From: Levilactobacillus fuyuanensis
GTDB lineage: Bacteria; Bacillota; Bacilli; Lactobacillales; Lactobacillaceae
Assembly (NCBI RefSeq): GCF_003946395.1
Contig: NZ_RHNZ01000005.1
Location: forward strand, 62,001 to 126,000
Direction of reading: 5' to 3'
DNA: 64,000 bases
This document shows, piece by piece, positions 44,530 through 51,794 of this stretch. The position numbers and the translations under genes are program-made. Below the pieces are notes generated by a model, which saw nothing but the letters and a program-made list of their open reading frames with translations, was not told the DNA's origin and made no database searches. The first letter of the stretch is position 1. Each line of letters begins with the position of its first letter.

Positions 44530-44617
44530 CGTAATAAACTCCTCCAGTATAGTCTCAATTTTTTTGAGTTCATTTGTTATCTGTTTGACTCCTAGCTTAG
44601 TTTTGAAAAGGATTACC

Positions 44618-44664
44618 GATCAATCAAGTAAAGTATAGCATTAGAGATGGACACATTATGTCTA
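44618..44664 (-). promoter_or_regulatory. Island promoter P3 with inverted operator copy
   Basis: TGGACACATTATGTCTA on the plus strand (44648-44664) is the reverse complement of the P1 palindrome with one change. On the minus strand it is followed by extended -10 TGC-TATACT at the same 16-base distance from TGTCC, leading to the 54-aa gene. Confidence 0.65.
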
Positions 44665-44784
44665 TAGAAAGAGCCGATGCATGATTAAGTAGTAAATTTG
44701 CCAATCAGATCAGCTGCTCATTCATGTACAACCATGCTGAGCTTACCACGTTTGCAGACTGCCTTTGTTCGCAGCATAAGAGAA

Positions 44785-45180
44785 TCAGGCCTCTAATTTA
44801 GCACGCAAAGCATCGGTCAATGTTGCCGAAAAATTGATTTGAGCGGCAACCCCTAGATCATTGAGATATTTTGGAATCGTCAAAGTTTTTTTGATACTCC
44901 GGTTTTCTTCCCGTTCGCGGGCAATTCGTGTGTCGACTTCGATGGGGACAATCAATTGTTGTGCTGTGTGGGAAATGCTAATTGGGTCTGACGGTTGGGG
45001 TAGGTGTTCCTGAGTATCCTCAGCGGTGAGCAAATAGCCGGTTAATGCGTCACTAGCCATGTGCAGGGCGTCTGAAATATTCTCGCCGAAGGTTGCGGCA
45101 TTGGGTGCCAAATCGGGAAAGGTAACTTCCACCTGCCCGTTTGAATTTTGAGAAAAGAGTGCAGCATATAGGTATTTCAT
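44785..45180 (-). CDS. hicB: HicB-family antitoxin
   Basis: 131 aa. N-terminal partly degraded RNase-H-like HicB domain (KYLYAALFSQNSNGQVEVTFPDLAPNAATFGENISDALHMASDALTGYL, the typical GF-x-V-x-FPDL-x-GA-x-T-x-G pattern) and a C-terminal DNA-binding helix-strand part (KKTLTIPKYLNDLGVAAQINFSATLTDAL). It binds and blocks HicA and represses its own promoter. ATG at 45180 has GGAGG eight bases upstream. It follows hicA after 46 bases. Confidence 0.85.
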   Translation of the reverse strand: MKYLYAALFSQNSNGQVEVTFPDLAPNAATFGENISDALHMASDALTGYLLTAEDTQEHLPQPSDPISISHTAQQLIVPIEVDTRIAREREENRSIKKTLTIPKYLNDLGVAAQINFSATLTDALRAKLEA

Positions 45181-45226
45181 GTGTGGGACCTCCAATTGTG
45201 TGGTTAACTCGTTCGGTTATTGTAGC

Positions 45227-45415
45227 TTACTTTAGTCCAGCCTGTTTCAAAATGCTGTTGAGGGTGCCTTTAGGAATATCTTTTCGAGGATGAGGAACGG
45301 TCACAATGCCAGGCTTGACCGGATGCTTGAAGTGACGATGGTCACCGGTAACTCTGGCAAGGTACCAGCCGTCTTTTTGAAGTATTTTGATGATTTCACG
45401 GGAATCGATAGGGAT
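45227..45415 (-). CDS. hicA: HicA-family mRNA interferase, no standard start codon
   Basis: 62 codons encode a complete HicA double-stranded-RNA-binding fold: PIDSREIIKILQKDGWYLAR, catalytic His in TGDHRHFKHP, VTVPHPRKDIPKGTLNSILKQAGLK. However, the frame opens with ATC-CCT-ATC, where relatives usually have ATG-CCT-ATG, and a TAA stands three codons upstream. An AGAGGAA ribosome-binding sequence lies just before the ATC, and an extended -10 TGC-TATACT (45440-45435) puts the transcript start about 13 bases upstream. Either ATC is used as start or the toxin is silent. Confidence 0.75.
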   Translation of the reverse strand: MPIDSREIIKILQKDGWYLARVTGDHRHFKHPVKPGIVTVPHPRKDIPKGTLNSILKQAGLK

Positions 45416-45492
45416 TTCCTCTTAGAATAGGTTGAGTATAGCACGTGTTAAGTAACGATAACTGGGCTTCTCATCTTTTTTTAATTTACCCA

Positions 45493-45521
45493 TTGATTTT
45501 TAATAATCGACTAGCTATAAT
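45493..45521 (+). promoter_or_regulatory. Promoter of the first T-box/brnQ unit
   Basis: TTGATT (45493-45498), 17-base spacer, TATAAT (45516-45521). Confidence 0.7.
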
Positions 45522-45539
45522 AAGCAACAATACTTATAA

Positions 45540-45781
45540 AACGTTGAAGAAAGTAGTAGCGAATCCGTTGGTGCCTAGGGAGTCATGTGAAGTGGAAAGT
45601 GACCACCGCGCGTTCGTGAAGGTTAATTCTGAGTTCGGCAGTTGCTAAGGCTGTCGTGGTCGCCACCATTACCTGGCTAGCGGATGTTTGTCCGCGATGA
45701 GTGTGGTGGGTGACTGCCGCAAAAAGGTGGTACCGTTCTACTTGTAGAGCCCTTTTCCCGTATGGGAGAGGGCTCTTTTTC
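45540..45781 (+). promoter_or_regulatory. T-box leader, specifier GTT (Val)
   Basis: Starts with GAAGAAAGTAGTAGCGAA, keeps the distal AGGGAGTC...GTGGAAAGTG of stem I and the T-box GGTGGTACCG (45726-45735). The 3' side of stem I (TTCGT pairing with GCGAA) is followed by GAAG-GTT-A, so the specifier is GTT at 45622-45624, valine. The terminator GAGCCCTTTTCCC/GGGAGAGGGCTC with T-tract is at 45747-45780. Uncharged tRNA-Val would stabilise the antiterminator and switch on brnQ. Confidence 0.85.
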
Positions 45782-45821
45782 ACGTTTACGGGTAAAAAAT
45801 TAAGTTCAGGAGGAATTGAAG

Positions 45822-47204
45822 ATGGCAGAAATTAACGCAACACCACAGAAAAATTTGGGGCAATTATTAGTCGTCAGTTCGTTGATCTTCGGGATGTTCT
45901 TTGGTTCCGGTAACCTGATCTTTCCCGTGCACTTGGGCCAGATGGCCGGATCGAATTGGTTTTTGGCAGCACTGGGCTTTGCGATTTCCGGCTCGCTGTT
46001 CCCGTTACTGGCGATTCTTGCCGTTGTGGTGACCAAGAGCGATGGTCTGCTCGACTTCGCGCGACCGCTGGGACGCCACTTCGCCGCCATTTTCCTCGTA
46101 CTGGTTCACTTGACGATTGGCCCGTTCTTCGCCACGCCACGGACGGCCGCCACGGCTTATCAAATGGCGGTGGAACCCTTTATTCCCAAGCATTTTTCGA
46201 CACTGGGGATGCTGCTCTTTACCGGTTTATTCTTTGCGGTGACTTACTTGGCCGCGACCCATCAGAACAGTTTATTGAAGATTGTGGGTAAGTATCTGAA
46301 CGCTGGTTTTCTGACGCTGTTAGCCATCGTCTTCCTAGTGGCCTTTATCAAACCAATGGGTAACCTCAGTCAGACGCCGACCGCCGCCTACCAGGCAAAT
46401 GCTACAATTGGTGGGTTGCTGGAGGGCTACAATACGCTGGATGCCGTAGCCTTATTGGCGCTGAGCGTAACGTTGATTCACGCCATTCGTGGTTTGGGTT
46501 ACCGGGGTCGTGCCTTGACCAAGCTGACGGCCAAGGCCGGTCTGATCAGCATTTCACTGGAAGTATTGATCTACTTCGGGTTAGTCATGTTAGGTGCCTT
46601 GAGCATGAATCGGTTCAAGTTATCTGCAAATGGGGGCATCGCGCTGTCTCAGATCGTGGGGCACTACTTCAGTAGCGTGGGCACGCTGTTGTTGGGTGCA
46701 CTGGTCACGTTGGGTGTGTTGACCACCGCCATCGGTTTAGTTTGTTCGTTTGCCCAAGATTTTCATAAATTGTTCCCCAAGGTCAGTTACCGCGCTTGGT
46801 TACGGACAACGACCATTCTGTCCTTCCTGGTGGCTAATGCGGGTCTCAATACCATCATCTCCTGGTCACTCCCCGTTCTGATGCTGATGTATCCGTTGGC
46901 CTTGGCACTGATTCTGTTGTCGCTGACTATTTCGCAACGGCCGTACGCTGGTACCGTCTACAAGGTCACGATTGCCTTTACCATTCTGCCAGCGGTTCTC
47001 GATATGTTGGCCAATACACCGGCTACCATCTCTGGCTTGGCACCGATTCAGCGCCTATTGACGCTGTATCACACAGCAATTCCGTTTGCGAGCCTCGGCC
47101 TGGGGTGGCTGGTACCAACACTGATTGGCTTTACCATCGGCATCATCTGGGGGCGTCTACGCTGGGTCGGCCAACGCGGGACGGTGCCGGAGAGTGATCG
47201 TTAG
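45822..47204 (+). CDS. brnQ: Branched-chain amino acid carrier BrnQ, copy 1
   Basis: 460 aa, about twelve membrane helices, LIVCS family. It imports Leu, Ile and Val with Na+ or H+. Starts QLLVVSSLIFGMFFGSGNLIFPVHLGQ, the family hallmark. ATG at 45822 has AGGAGG eight bases upstream; TTG at 45816 is too close to that site. It is about 75 percent identical by eye to the copy at 51795, with nearly equal leader RNA, so the two arose by duplication. Specifier reading suggests a valine response. Confidence 0.92.
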   Translation: MAEINATPQKNLGQLLVVSSLIFGMFFGSGNLIFPVHLGQMAGSNWFLAALGFAISGSLFPLLAILAVVVTKSDGLLDFARPLGRHFAAIFLVLVHLTIGPFFATPRTAATAYQMAVEPFIPKHFSTLGMLLFTGLFFAVTYLAATHQNSLLKIVGKYLNAGFLTLLAIVFLVAFIKPMGNLSQTPTAAYQANATIGGLLEGYNTLDAVALLALSVTLIHAIRGLGYRGRALTKLTAKAGLISISLEVLIYFGLVMLGALSMNRFKLSANGGIALSQIVGHYFSSVGTLLLGALVTLGVLTTAIGLVCSFAQDFHKLFPKVSYRAWLRTTTILSFLVANAGLNTIISWSLPVLMLMYPLALALILLSLTISQRPYAGTVYKVTIAFTILPAVLDMLANTPATISGLAPIQRLLTLYHTAIPFASLGLGWLVPTLIGFTIGIIWGRLRWVGQRGTVPESDR

Positions 47205-47212
47205 GAGAAGAG

Positions 47213-47290
47213 TGGGGCAAAAGGCGGTTAGCAGTTTTAAGCGGAACCGACTACCTTTGGTGCACGTTTCTACCATATAACATTAGAGAG
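47213..47290 (+). repeat. Family A repeat, degenerate copy 6
   Basis: GAAGAGTGGGGCAAAAGGCG, GGTGCACGTTTC and ACATTAGAGAG align with the left and right ends of family A. The hairpin centre is lost. Confidence 0.5.
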
Positions 47291-47292
47291 CA

Positions 47293-47327
47293 ACAGAGCC
47301 TAGGATAAATTCCCGGGCTCTGTTTTT
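47293..47327 (+). terminator. Terminator after brnQ copy 1
   Basis: Stem ACAGAGCC/GGGCTCTGT followed by TTTTT. Confidence 0.75.
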
Positions 47328-47338
47328 AGTGACCAAAT

Positions 47339-48262
47339 CTATTGGGCGACGGCCTTGAGAAAGTCGGATTCGCCGATAATGGTGATGACGGGAAAGACGC
47401 GGTTGAGCTCCTCAGCCTTACGAATATTGGGCGACTTACCGTCGTTACCAACGACCTGTGGATTGGTGTGACCGACCACCAGAAAGTTAGTGGTCGCCGT
47501 CAGTGTGTGCTGTGGGGTGCCACCGACCGCGGTAATTTTTTGAAACGCGGTAGCGCGGGTCATGAGTTGGAGATTACCGGTGAGCACCACGTTTCGTTGA
47601 TAGAAGAGTGCGGCGGGCGTGAACCTTTCGAAGGTTGCCGTTTTCACGTCATGCGAGATGTCCATCAGATCGAGGACGCTGGTCCGTTGAAACTTCTTCT
47701 GTTCCAGTTGTGAGGATACTCCCAGTTGGTGAAAGCCAGCCGCGTTCAGGAGACTGTTGAGCGTGGGAACTTCGAGCTGAGCGACCAACGCGGCGACGAT
47801 GTGGCCACACGTTTGTGCGTCGCTGAGAGCGTGGTGTTCGTGGGGGTTATGAATGCCGAAGTAGGCGGCCATGTCGGTGAGCCGATGATGTGGGTAGTCG
47901 ATGAGTTGTTGGCAGACGACGTAGCTGTCGAAGTATTTGAAAGCCAGCTGTGGTTGCCCGTGTTTTGCCAACGTTTGACGTAAGGCTGAGATGTCAAAGT
48001 TGGTGTGGGAAACGATCAACTGGTGGTCGAGCCAGCGATGGAGGAGCGGCAAGAGGTCGCTGAAGGTTGGGGCAGTGGCGACTGTGGTGGCGTCAATCCC
48101 ATGAATGGTAGTGTTGCGGGCGGCGAACGGTTCGTGTGGGTTGATGTGGCTGTAGAAACTGTTAGTCAGTTGGCCATTTTTGAATTGGGCGATCCCGATG
48201 GCACAAATTGAGGCGCGCGAGGCGTTCGCCGTTTCGACATCGATTGCAACGTAGTCTTCCAT
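47339..48262 (-). CDS. DEDDh 3'-5' exonuclease with BRCT domain
   Basis: 307 aa. N-terminal DnaQ-type exonuclease: Exo I in VAIDVETAN, Exo II in IVSHTNFDISALRQ, Exo III in HHALSDAQ. A BRCT domain at about 225-305 (RNVVLTGNLQLMTRATAFQKITAVGGTPQHTLTATTNFLVVG...) should bind other repair proteins or DNA ends. This pairing is known in Firmicutes. A role in DNA repair is inferred. ATG at 48262 has AAAGGAG ten bases upstream; the frame extends to 48373, but that part is not conserved-looking. Confidence 0.88.
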   Translation of the reverse strand: MEDYVAIDVETANASRASICAIGIAQFKNGQLTNSFYSHINPHEPFAARNTTIHGIDATTVATAPTFSDLLPLLHRWLDHQLIVSHTNFDISALRQTLAKHGQPQLAFKYFDSYVVCQQLIDYPHHRLTDMAAYFGIHNPHEHHALSDAQTCGHIVAALVAQLEVPTLNSLLNAAGFHQLGVSSQLEQKKFQRTSVLDLMDISHDVKTATFERFTPAALFYQRNVVLTGNLQLMTRATAFQKITAVGGTPQHTLTATTNFLVVGHTNPQVVGNDGKSPNIRKAEELNRVFPVITIIGESDFLKAVAQ

Positions 48263-48586
48263 AGTTATGAGGCTCCTTTGATTGGCCAGTAAATGTAACC
48301 CACAGTTAGCAGATTCGGACTGGACATTTTCTCCATCATACGGTATAAAGTTAAGAAATACTAGACAATTCACGGTGACCTTATTGGGTAATATGGTTGC
48401 CCGATTAGGGAGTGTGGGACGGTAGTGGATTAAGAAGTGTTGGTGGGGCGTGATGGTCGACAGGAGGTCTTAAAAGCGAGCCTGATGTAGCGCGCGTTAC
48501 GATTTGGCAGGTGGCGAGATTAGTTTTAATGCCTTTTGTTCAATGGCTAAACGGGTTATGATTGACCTAAAAGGGTGGTGATTCTC
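48263..48586. other. Intergenic region between exonuclease gene and rarA
   Basis: No gene, hairpin terminator or repeat recognised. The part 48415-48500 is G-rich on the plus strand. Promoters for both divergent genes should lie here, but no good hexamer pair stands out. Confidence 0.4.
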
Positions 48587-49915
48587 GTGGAGCAGGAGTC
48601 GTTATTTGACAATCAACAGAATAGGCCGTTAGCCAGTCGAGTACGTCCGCGGTCGCTTGCGGATTTCGTGGGTCAGGCGCACTTACTGGGGCCCGGCAAG
48701 ATTCTTCGCGAGCTGATTGAAAATGATGAAGTTTCGTCGATGATTTTCTGGGGACCACCGGGTGTCGGCAAGACCACGTTGGCGGAGATTATCGCGCGGC
48801 AGACGCAGGCTAAGTTTCTACGCTTTAGTGCCGTCGATAGCAGTATCAGCCAGATTAAGAAAATCATGAAGCAGGCGGCAAGCGACATGGCAATCGGCGA
48901 GAAGACCATCGTGTTTGTCGATGAAATCCACCGTTTCAACAAAGCCCAACAGGACGCTTTTCTCCCGTATGTGGAACGTGGGAGTATTGTGTTGATCGGG
49001 GCGACGACTGAAAATCCGTCGTTTGAGATCAACTCGGCACTTTTGTCTCGCTGCAAGGTGTTCGTGCTCAAGGCGTTGGAAACTAAGGACGTTGAACAGC
49101 TCCTAACCAATGCGCTGGCGAGTCCGGATGGGTTTAAGGGCAACGTCAAAATTGGTGACGATGAGTTGCGGGCGATTGCCGAATTTGCCAATGGGGACGC
49201 GCGAAGTGCCTTGAACACGCTGGAGATGGCGGTGCTCAACGGCAACAAGCAAGGCGACCAGGTGACCGTCAACCTGGCGGATCTGAAGCAGCTAATTTCG
49301 CAGAAGTTTGTGCTTTACGACAAGACCGGCGAAGAGCACTACAACATTATTTCCGCGCTGCATAAATCTATGCGTAACAGTGATCCGGACGCCGCCATTT
49401 ACTGGCTGTCGCGGATGCTGGAAGGTGGCGAAGACCCGCTTTACATTGCACGGCGATTGGTGCGGTTTGCCAGCGAAGACATTGGTCTGGCCGATACGAA
49501 TGCCCTGAACGTGGCGGTCAACGTCTTTCAAGCGTGTCAATTTCTGGGGATGCCGGAGTGTGACGTGCATCTGACGGAAGCCGTGACCTATCTGGCGTTG
49601 GCGCCGAAGTCTAACGCCATTTACAAGGCCCGGCTAGCGGCTAAACGGGACGTCAAGGAGACGCGCGATGAACCGGTTCCGTTGCAGATTCGTAATGCCC
49701 CGACCAAACTGATGAAGGACTTAGATTACGGGAAGGATTACCAGTACGCCCATGATACCAAGGATAAGTTGACCACGATGCAGACGCTGCCGGACTCGCT
49801 GGTGGGTCATGAATATTACCAGCCTACGGATCAGGGTCGGGAAGACTTGTTCAAGAAGCGCTTGGACTATGTGAAGGAGTGGCGGCGTGAGCATGCGGAT
49901 GATGGGAAAAAGTAA
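48587..49915 (+). CDS. rarA: Replication-associated recombination protein RarA
   Basis: 442 aa AAA+ ATPase of the RarA/MgsA/WRNIP1 family, which acts at stalled replication forks and resembles clamp loaders. Walker A GPPGVGKTT and Walker B IVFVDEIHRFN lie in the first 120 residues; sensor 1 is LIGATTENPSFEIN and the arginine finger is in LLSRCKVF. The C-terminal tetramerisation domain includes HKSMRNSDPDAAIYWLSRMLEGGEDPLYIARRLVRFASEDIGLAD. GTG at 48587 follows AAGGGTGG; a further in-frame GTG at 48575 overlaps that site. Confidence 0.93.
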   Translation: MEQESLFDNQQNRPLASRVRPRSLADFVGQAHLLGPGKILRELIENDEVSSMIFWGPPGVGKTTLAEIIARQTQAKFLRFSAVDSSISQIKKIMKQAASDMAIGEKTIVFVDEIHRFNKAQQDAFLPYVERGSIVLIGATTENPSFEINSALLSRCKVFVLKALETKDVEQLLTNALASPDGFKGNVKIGDDELRAIAEFANGDARSALNTLEMAVLNGNKQGDQVTVNLADLKQLISQKFVLYDKTGEEHYNIISALHKSMRNSDPDAAIYWLSRMLEGGEDPLYIARRLVRFASEDIGLADTNALNVAVNVFQACQFLGMPECDVHLTEAVTYLALAPKSNAIYKARLAAKRDVKETRDEPVPLQIRNAPTKLMKDLDYGKDYQYAHDTKDKLTTMQTLPDSLVGHEYYQPTDQGREDLFKKRLDYVKEWRREHADDGKK

Positions 49916-49945
49916 GGTAGTTAAATAAGGCTTGATGAGATATTA

Positions 49946-50077
49946 AATAAACAGGGATCATTTAATACTGATTATTGAAAAATAGAGGATATTTGAATAA
50001 TCAGAGGATATTTTGTTCTGTTTATTGAAAAATGAACGATATTTAAATAAACAGTACTTATAAACGCGCTGTTTATT
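49946..50077 (+). repeat. 50-bp tandem array of inverted repeats upstream of fic
   Basis: Two 37-base stem-loops, CTGATTATT...AATAATCAG (49968-50004) and CTGTTTATT...AATAAACAG (50018-50054), are flanked by a lone right arm AATAAACAG (49946-49954) and a lone left arm CTGTTTATT (50069-50077). Arms repeat every 50 bases, with 13-14-base spacers between units. The layout suggests a cooperative operator array for the fic promoter or a structured leader. Confidence 0.7.
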
Positions 50078-50181
50078 CGAAAATCGCTCTTTTTTTGATT
50101 TATAAAGTCAAACTACATCTTTTATATTCAAAAAAATGGTATGATTTGCAATAATAAGAAAATTTGGAATGGAGCGATATC

Positions 50182-51441
50182 GTGGACTATCAATTATTAG
50201 CAAAATATAAATATAATGGCAGTGGTCCGCGATACTCAGCCGCTGAAGTTGATTTTGAATATCAGAATCGGCTGAACGGCTATTCAACCATCGTGACAGC
50301 ACTTCATCCTATGCTAGAAGTGAATCGAGAGGGTCAGCAGACTAATCGTTTTCCACTCTTTTTTGTTCAGATCAATGAGATCATCCAGTTAGATGATATT
50401 ATTAAAAGGAATTCTCAGCAGATTCGTCAAATTATGAAGCAACTTCCTGGGATTGCTAAGACCAGCTATAGCAATCGTTTACTGACTTCCGAAATCTATT
50501 TTACTAATGAAATTGAAGGAGTAAAGACCGACAGAGTAGAGATTGGAACGGTCGTAGCGGAAAGACAACAGCAGTTAGTGGCGCATAAACCGCGTCGTTT
50601 AGAGTCGACTGTTCATCAATACGCTACCGTGTTGCAGGGAACATCTGAAAATATTCAATCTTTAGCAGATTTCAGAAGGATCTATGATGAGCTGCTGAAA
50701 GGCGAGATTGCTCAAAGTGAATTGCCAGATGGTGAACTTTTTCGAAACGATGAGGTTTATATCGGAACGGCGTCGAGGCGAGTCCATGTGCCGCCTATGA
50801 ATGAGGATGCTATTACTGAGGCTTTGGTACCGCTGATAACATTCATGAATTCGCACCAGACGGCCTATTTGACTAAAGCCGTCGTGACGCATTTTATGTT
50901 TGAAAATACCCATCCATTTAACGATGGTAATGGCCGAATGGGTCGCTATTTATTGGCGTCGTATATAGCTAATAAGCTAGATCCTTTCACCGGACTATCA
51001 ATTTCTGGTGCAATTCATCAGCAACGTGATACTTATTATCGGGTATTTAAAGATGCAGATGATGCTGAAAATCGGGCAGATGTGACACTTTTTGTTAAAA
51101 CAATGTTGGAAATAATTGAAAGCGGCCAGGATCATGTTATTCGAGCACTGCAGGACTTGTCAGATGAATTAACAGCAGTGAGTGCGCAACTACAGCAGGT
51201 TGTTTCTGAAGAGGCCTTCCCAGTGGCTTACATTTTTGCACAGTCCAGTTTATTCGCAGGAAATGAGGAGCTGGGGATCAAAGACACTGAACTAATTGAA
51301 GTCTTAAATAAACGGAATAGTCGTCAGTTCTCACGCGCAGTGATTAAGCGGATCATCAATCAATTAGAGGATGAAAACATCATCGTTCGTGTTAAGAGTC
51401 GACCACTACAACATGTCCTAAGTAAGCAATTCAGAAAATAA
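50182..51441 (+). CDS. Fic-family AMP-transferase with internal inhibitory motif
   Basis: 419 aa. Fic proteins move AMP from ATP onto Tyr/Thr/Ser of target proteins. Active-site loop HPFNDGNGRMGR is at residues 244-255, complete. An N-terminal inhibitory helix TNEIEG (residues 108-113) matches the (S/T)xxxE(G/N) motif, so this is a class II, self-restrained Fic. A C-terminal winged helix (about 350-415) may bind DNA. GTG at 50182 has GGAG seven bases upstream; TTG at 50164 is unlikely. The gene is AT-rich and lies between the two brnQ units, consistent with acquisition. Confidence 0.9.
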   Translation: MDYQLLAKYKYNGSGPRYSAAEVDFEYQNRLNGYSTIVTALHPMLEVNREGQQTNRFPLFFVQINEIIQLDDIIKRNSQQIRQIMKQLPGIAKTSYSNRLLTSEIYFTNEIEGVKTDRVEIGTVVAERQQQLVAHKPRRLESTVHQYATVLQGTSENIQSLADFRRIYDELLKGEIAQSELPDGELFRNDEVYIGTASRRVHVPPMNEDAITEALVPLITFMNSHQTAYLTKAVVTHFMFENTHPFNDGNGRMGRYLLASYIANKLDPFTGLSISGAIHQQRDTYYRVFKDADDAENRADVTLFVKTMLEIIESGQDHVIRALQDLSDELTAVSAQLQQVVSEEAFPVAYIFAQSSLFAGNEELGIKDTELIEVLNKRNSRQFSRAVIKRIINQLEDENIIVRVKSRPLQHVLSKQFRK

Positions 51442-51466
51442 AATGAGAAAATAATTAAAATTACCA

Positions 51467-51495
51467 TTGCATTTTCATTTCCACCCACCTATAAT
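51467..51495 (+). promoter_or_regulatory. Promoter of the second T-box/brnQ unit
   Basis: TTGCAT (51467-51472), 17-base spacer, TATAAT (51490-51495), 25 bases before the leader. Confidence 0.75.
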
Positions 51496-51512
51496 ACAAT
51501 CAATACTTAAAA

Positions 51513-51757
51513 AACGTTGAGGAAAAAAGTAGTTCCCGTAGCGATGCGTAGTGAGTCACGGTTAGTGGAAAGTGGCCATCAAGCGGGGACGAAGATCATT
51601 TCCGAGTTCGATGCTGATATGTAGGTAATCGTGGTGGCCACCATTATTTGGCTAGCGGATGTTAGTCCGCGATGAGTGTGGCGGGCAACCGTCACAAAAA
51701 GGTGGTACCGTTCTACTTGTAGAGCCCTTTTCCCGTAGTGGGAGAAGGGCTCTTTTG
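51513..51757 (+). promoter_or_regulatory. T-box leader, specifier ATC (Ile)
   Basis: Closely related to the leader at 45540. Stem I GTTCCC pairs with GGGGAC and is followed by GAAG-ATC-A, giving specifier ATC at 51595-51597, isoleucine. T-box GGTGGTACCG at 51701-51710, terminator GAGCCCTTTTCCC/GGGAGAAGGGCTC at 51722-51756. The base-paired part of stem I has changed on both strands compared with copy 1, while the specifier frame is kept. Confidence 0.88.
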
Positions 51758-51794
51758 ACGTTTAAAACTAAAATTAAGTTGTGGAGGAATCAAT

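Noticed and set aside
49946-50077. CRISPR-like array
   Set aside because: The unit is itself an inverted repeat, the spacers are only 13-14 bases and there are no cas genes.
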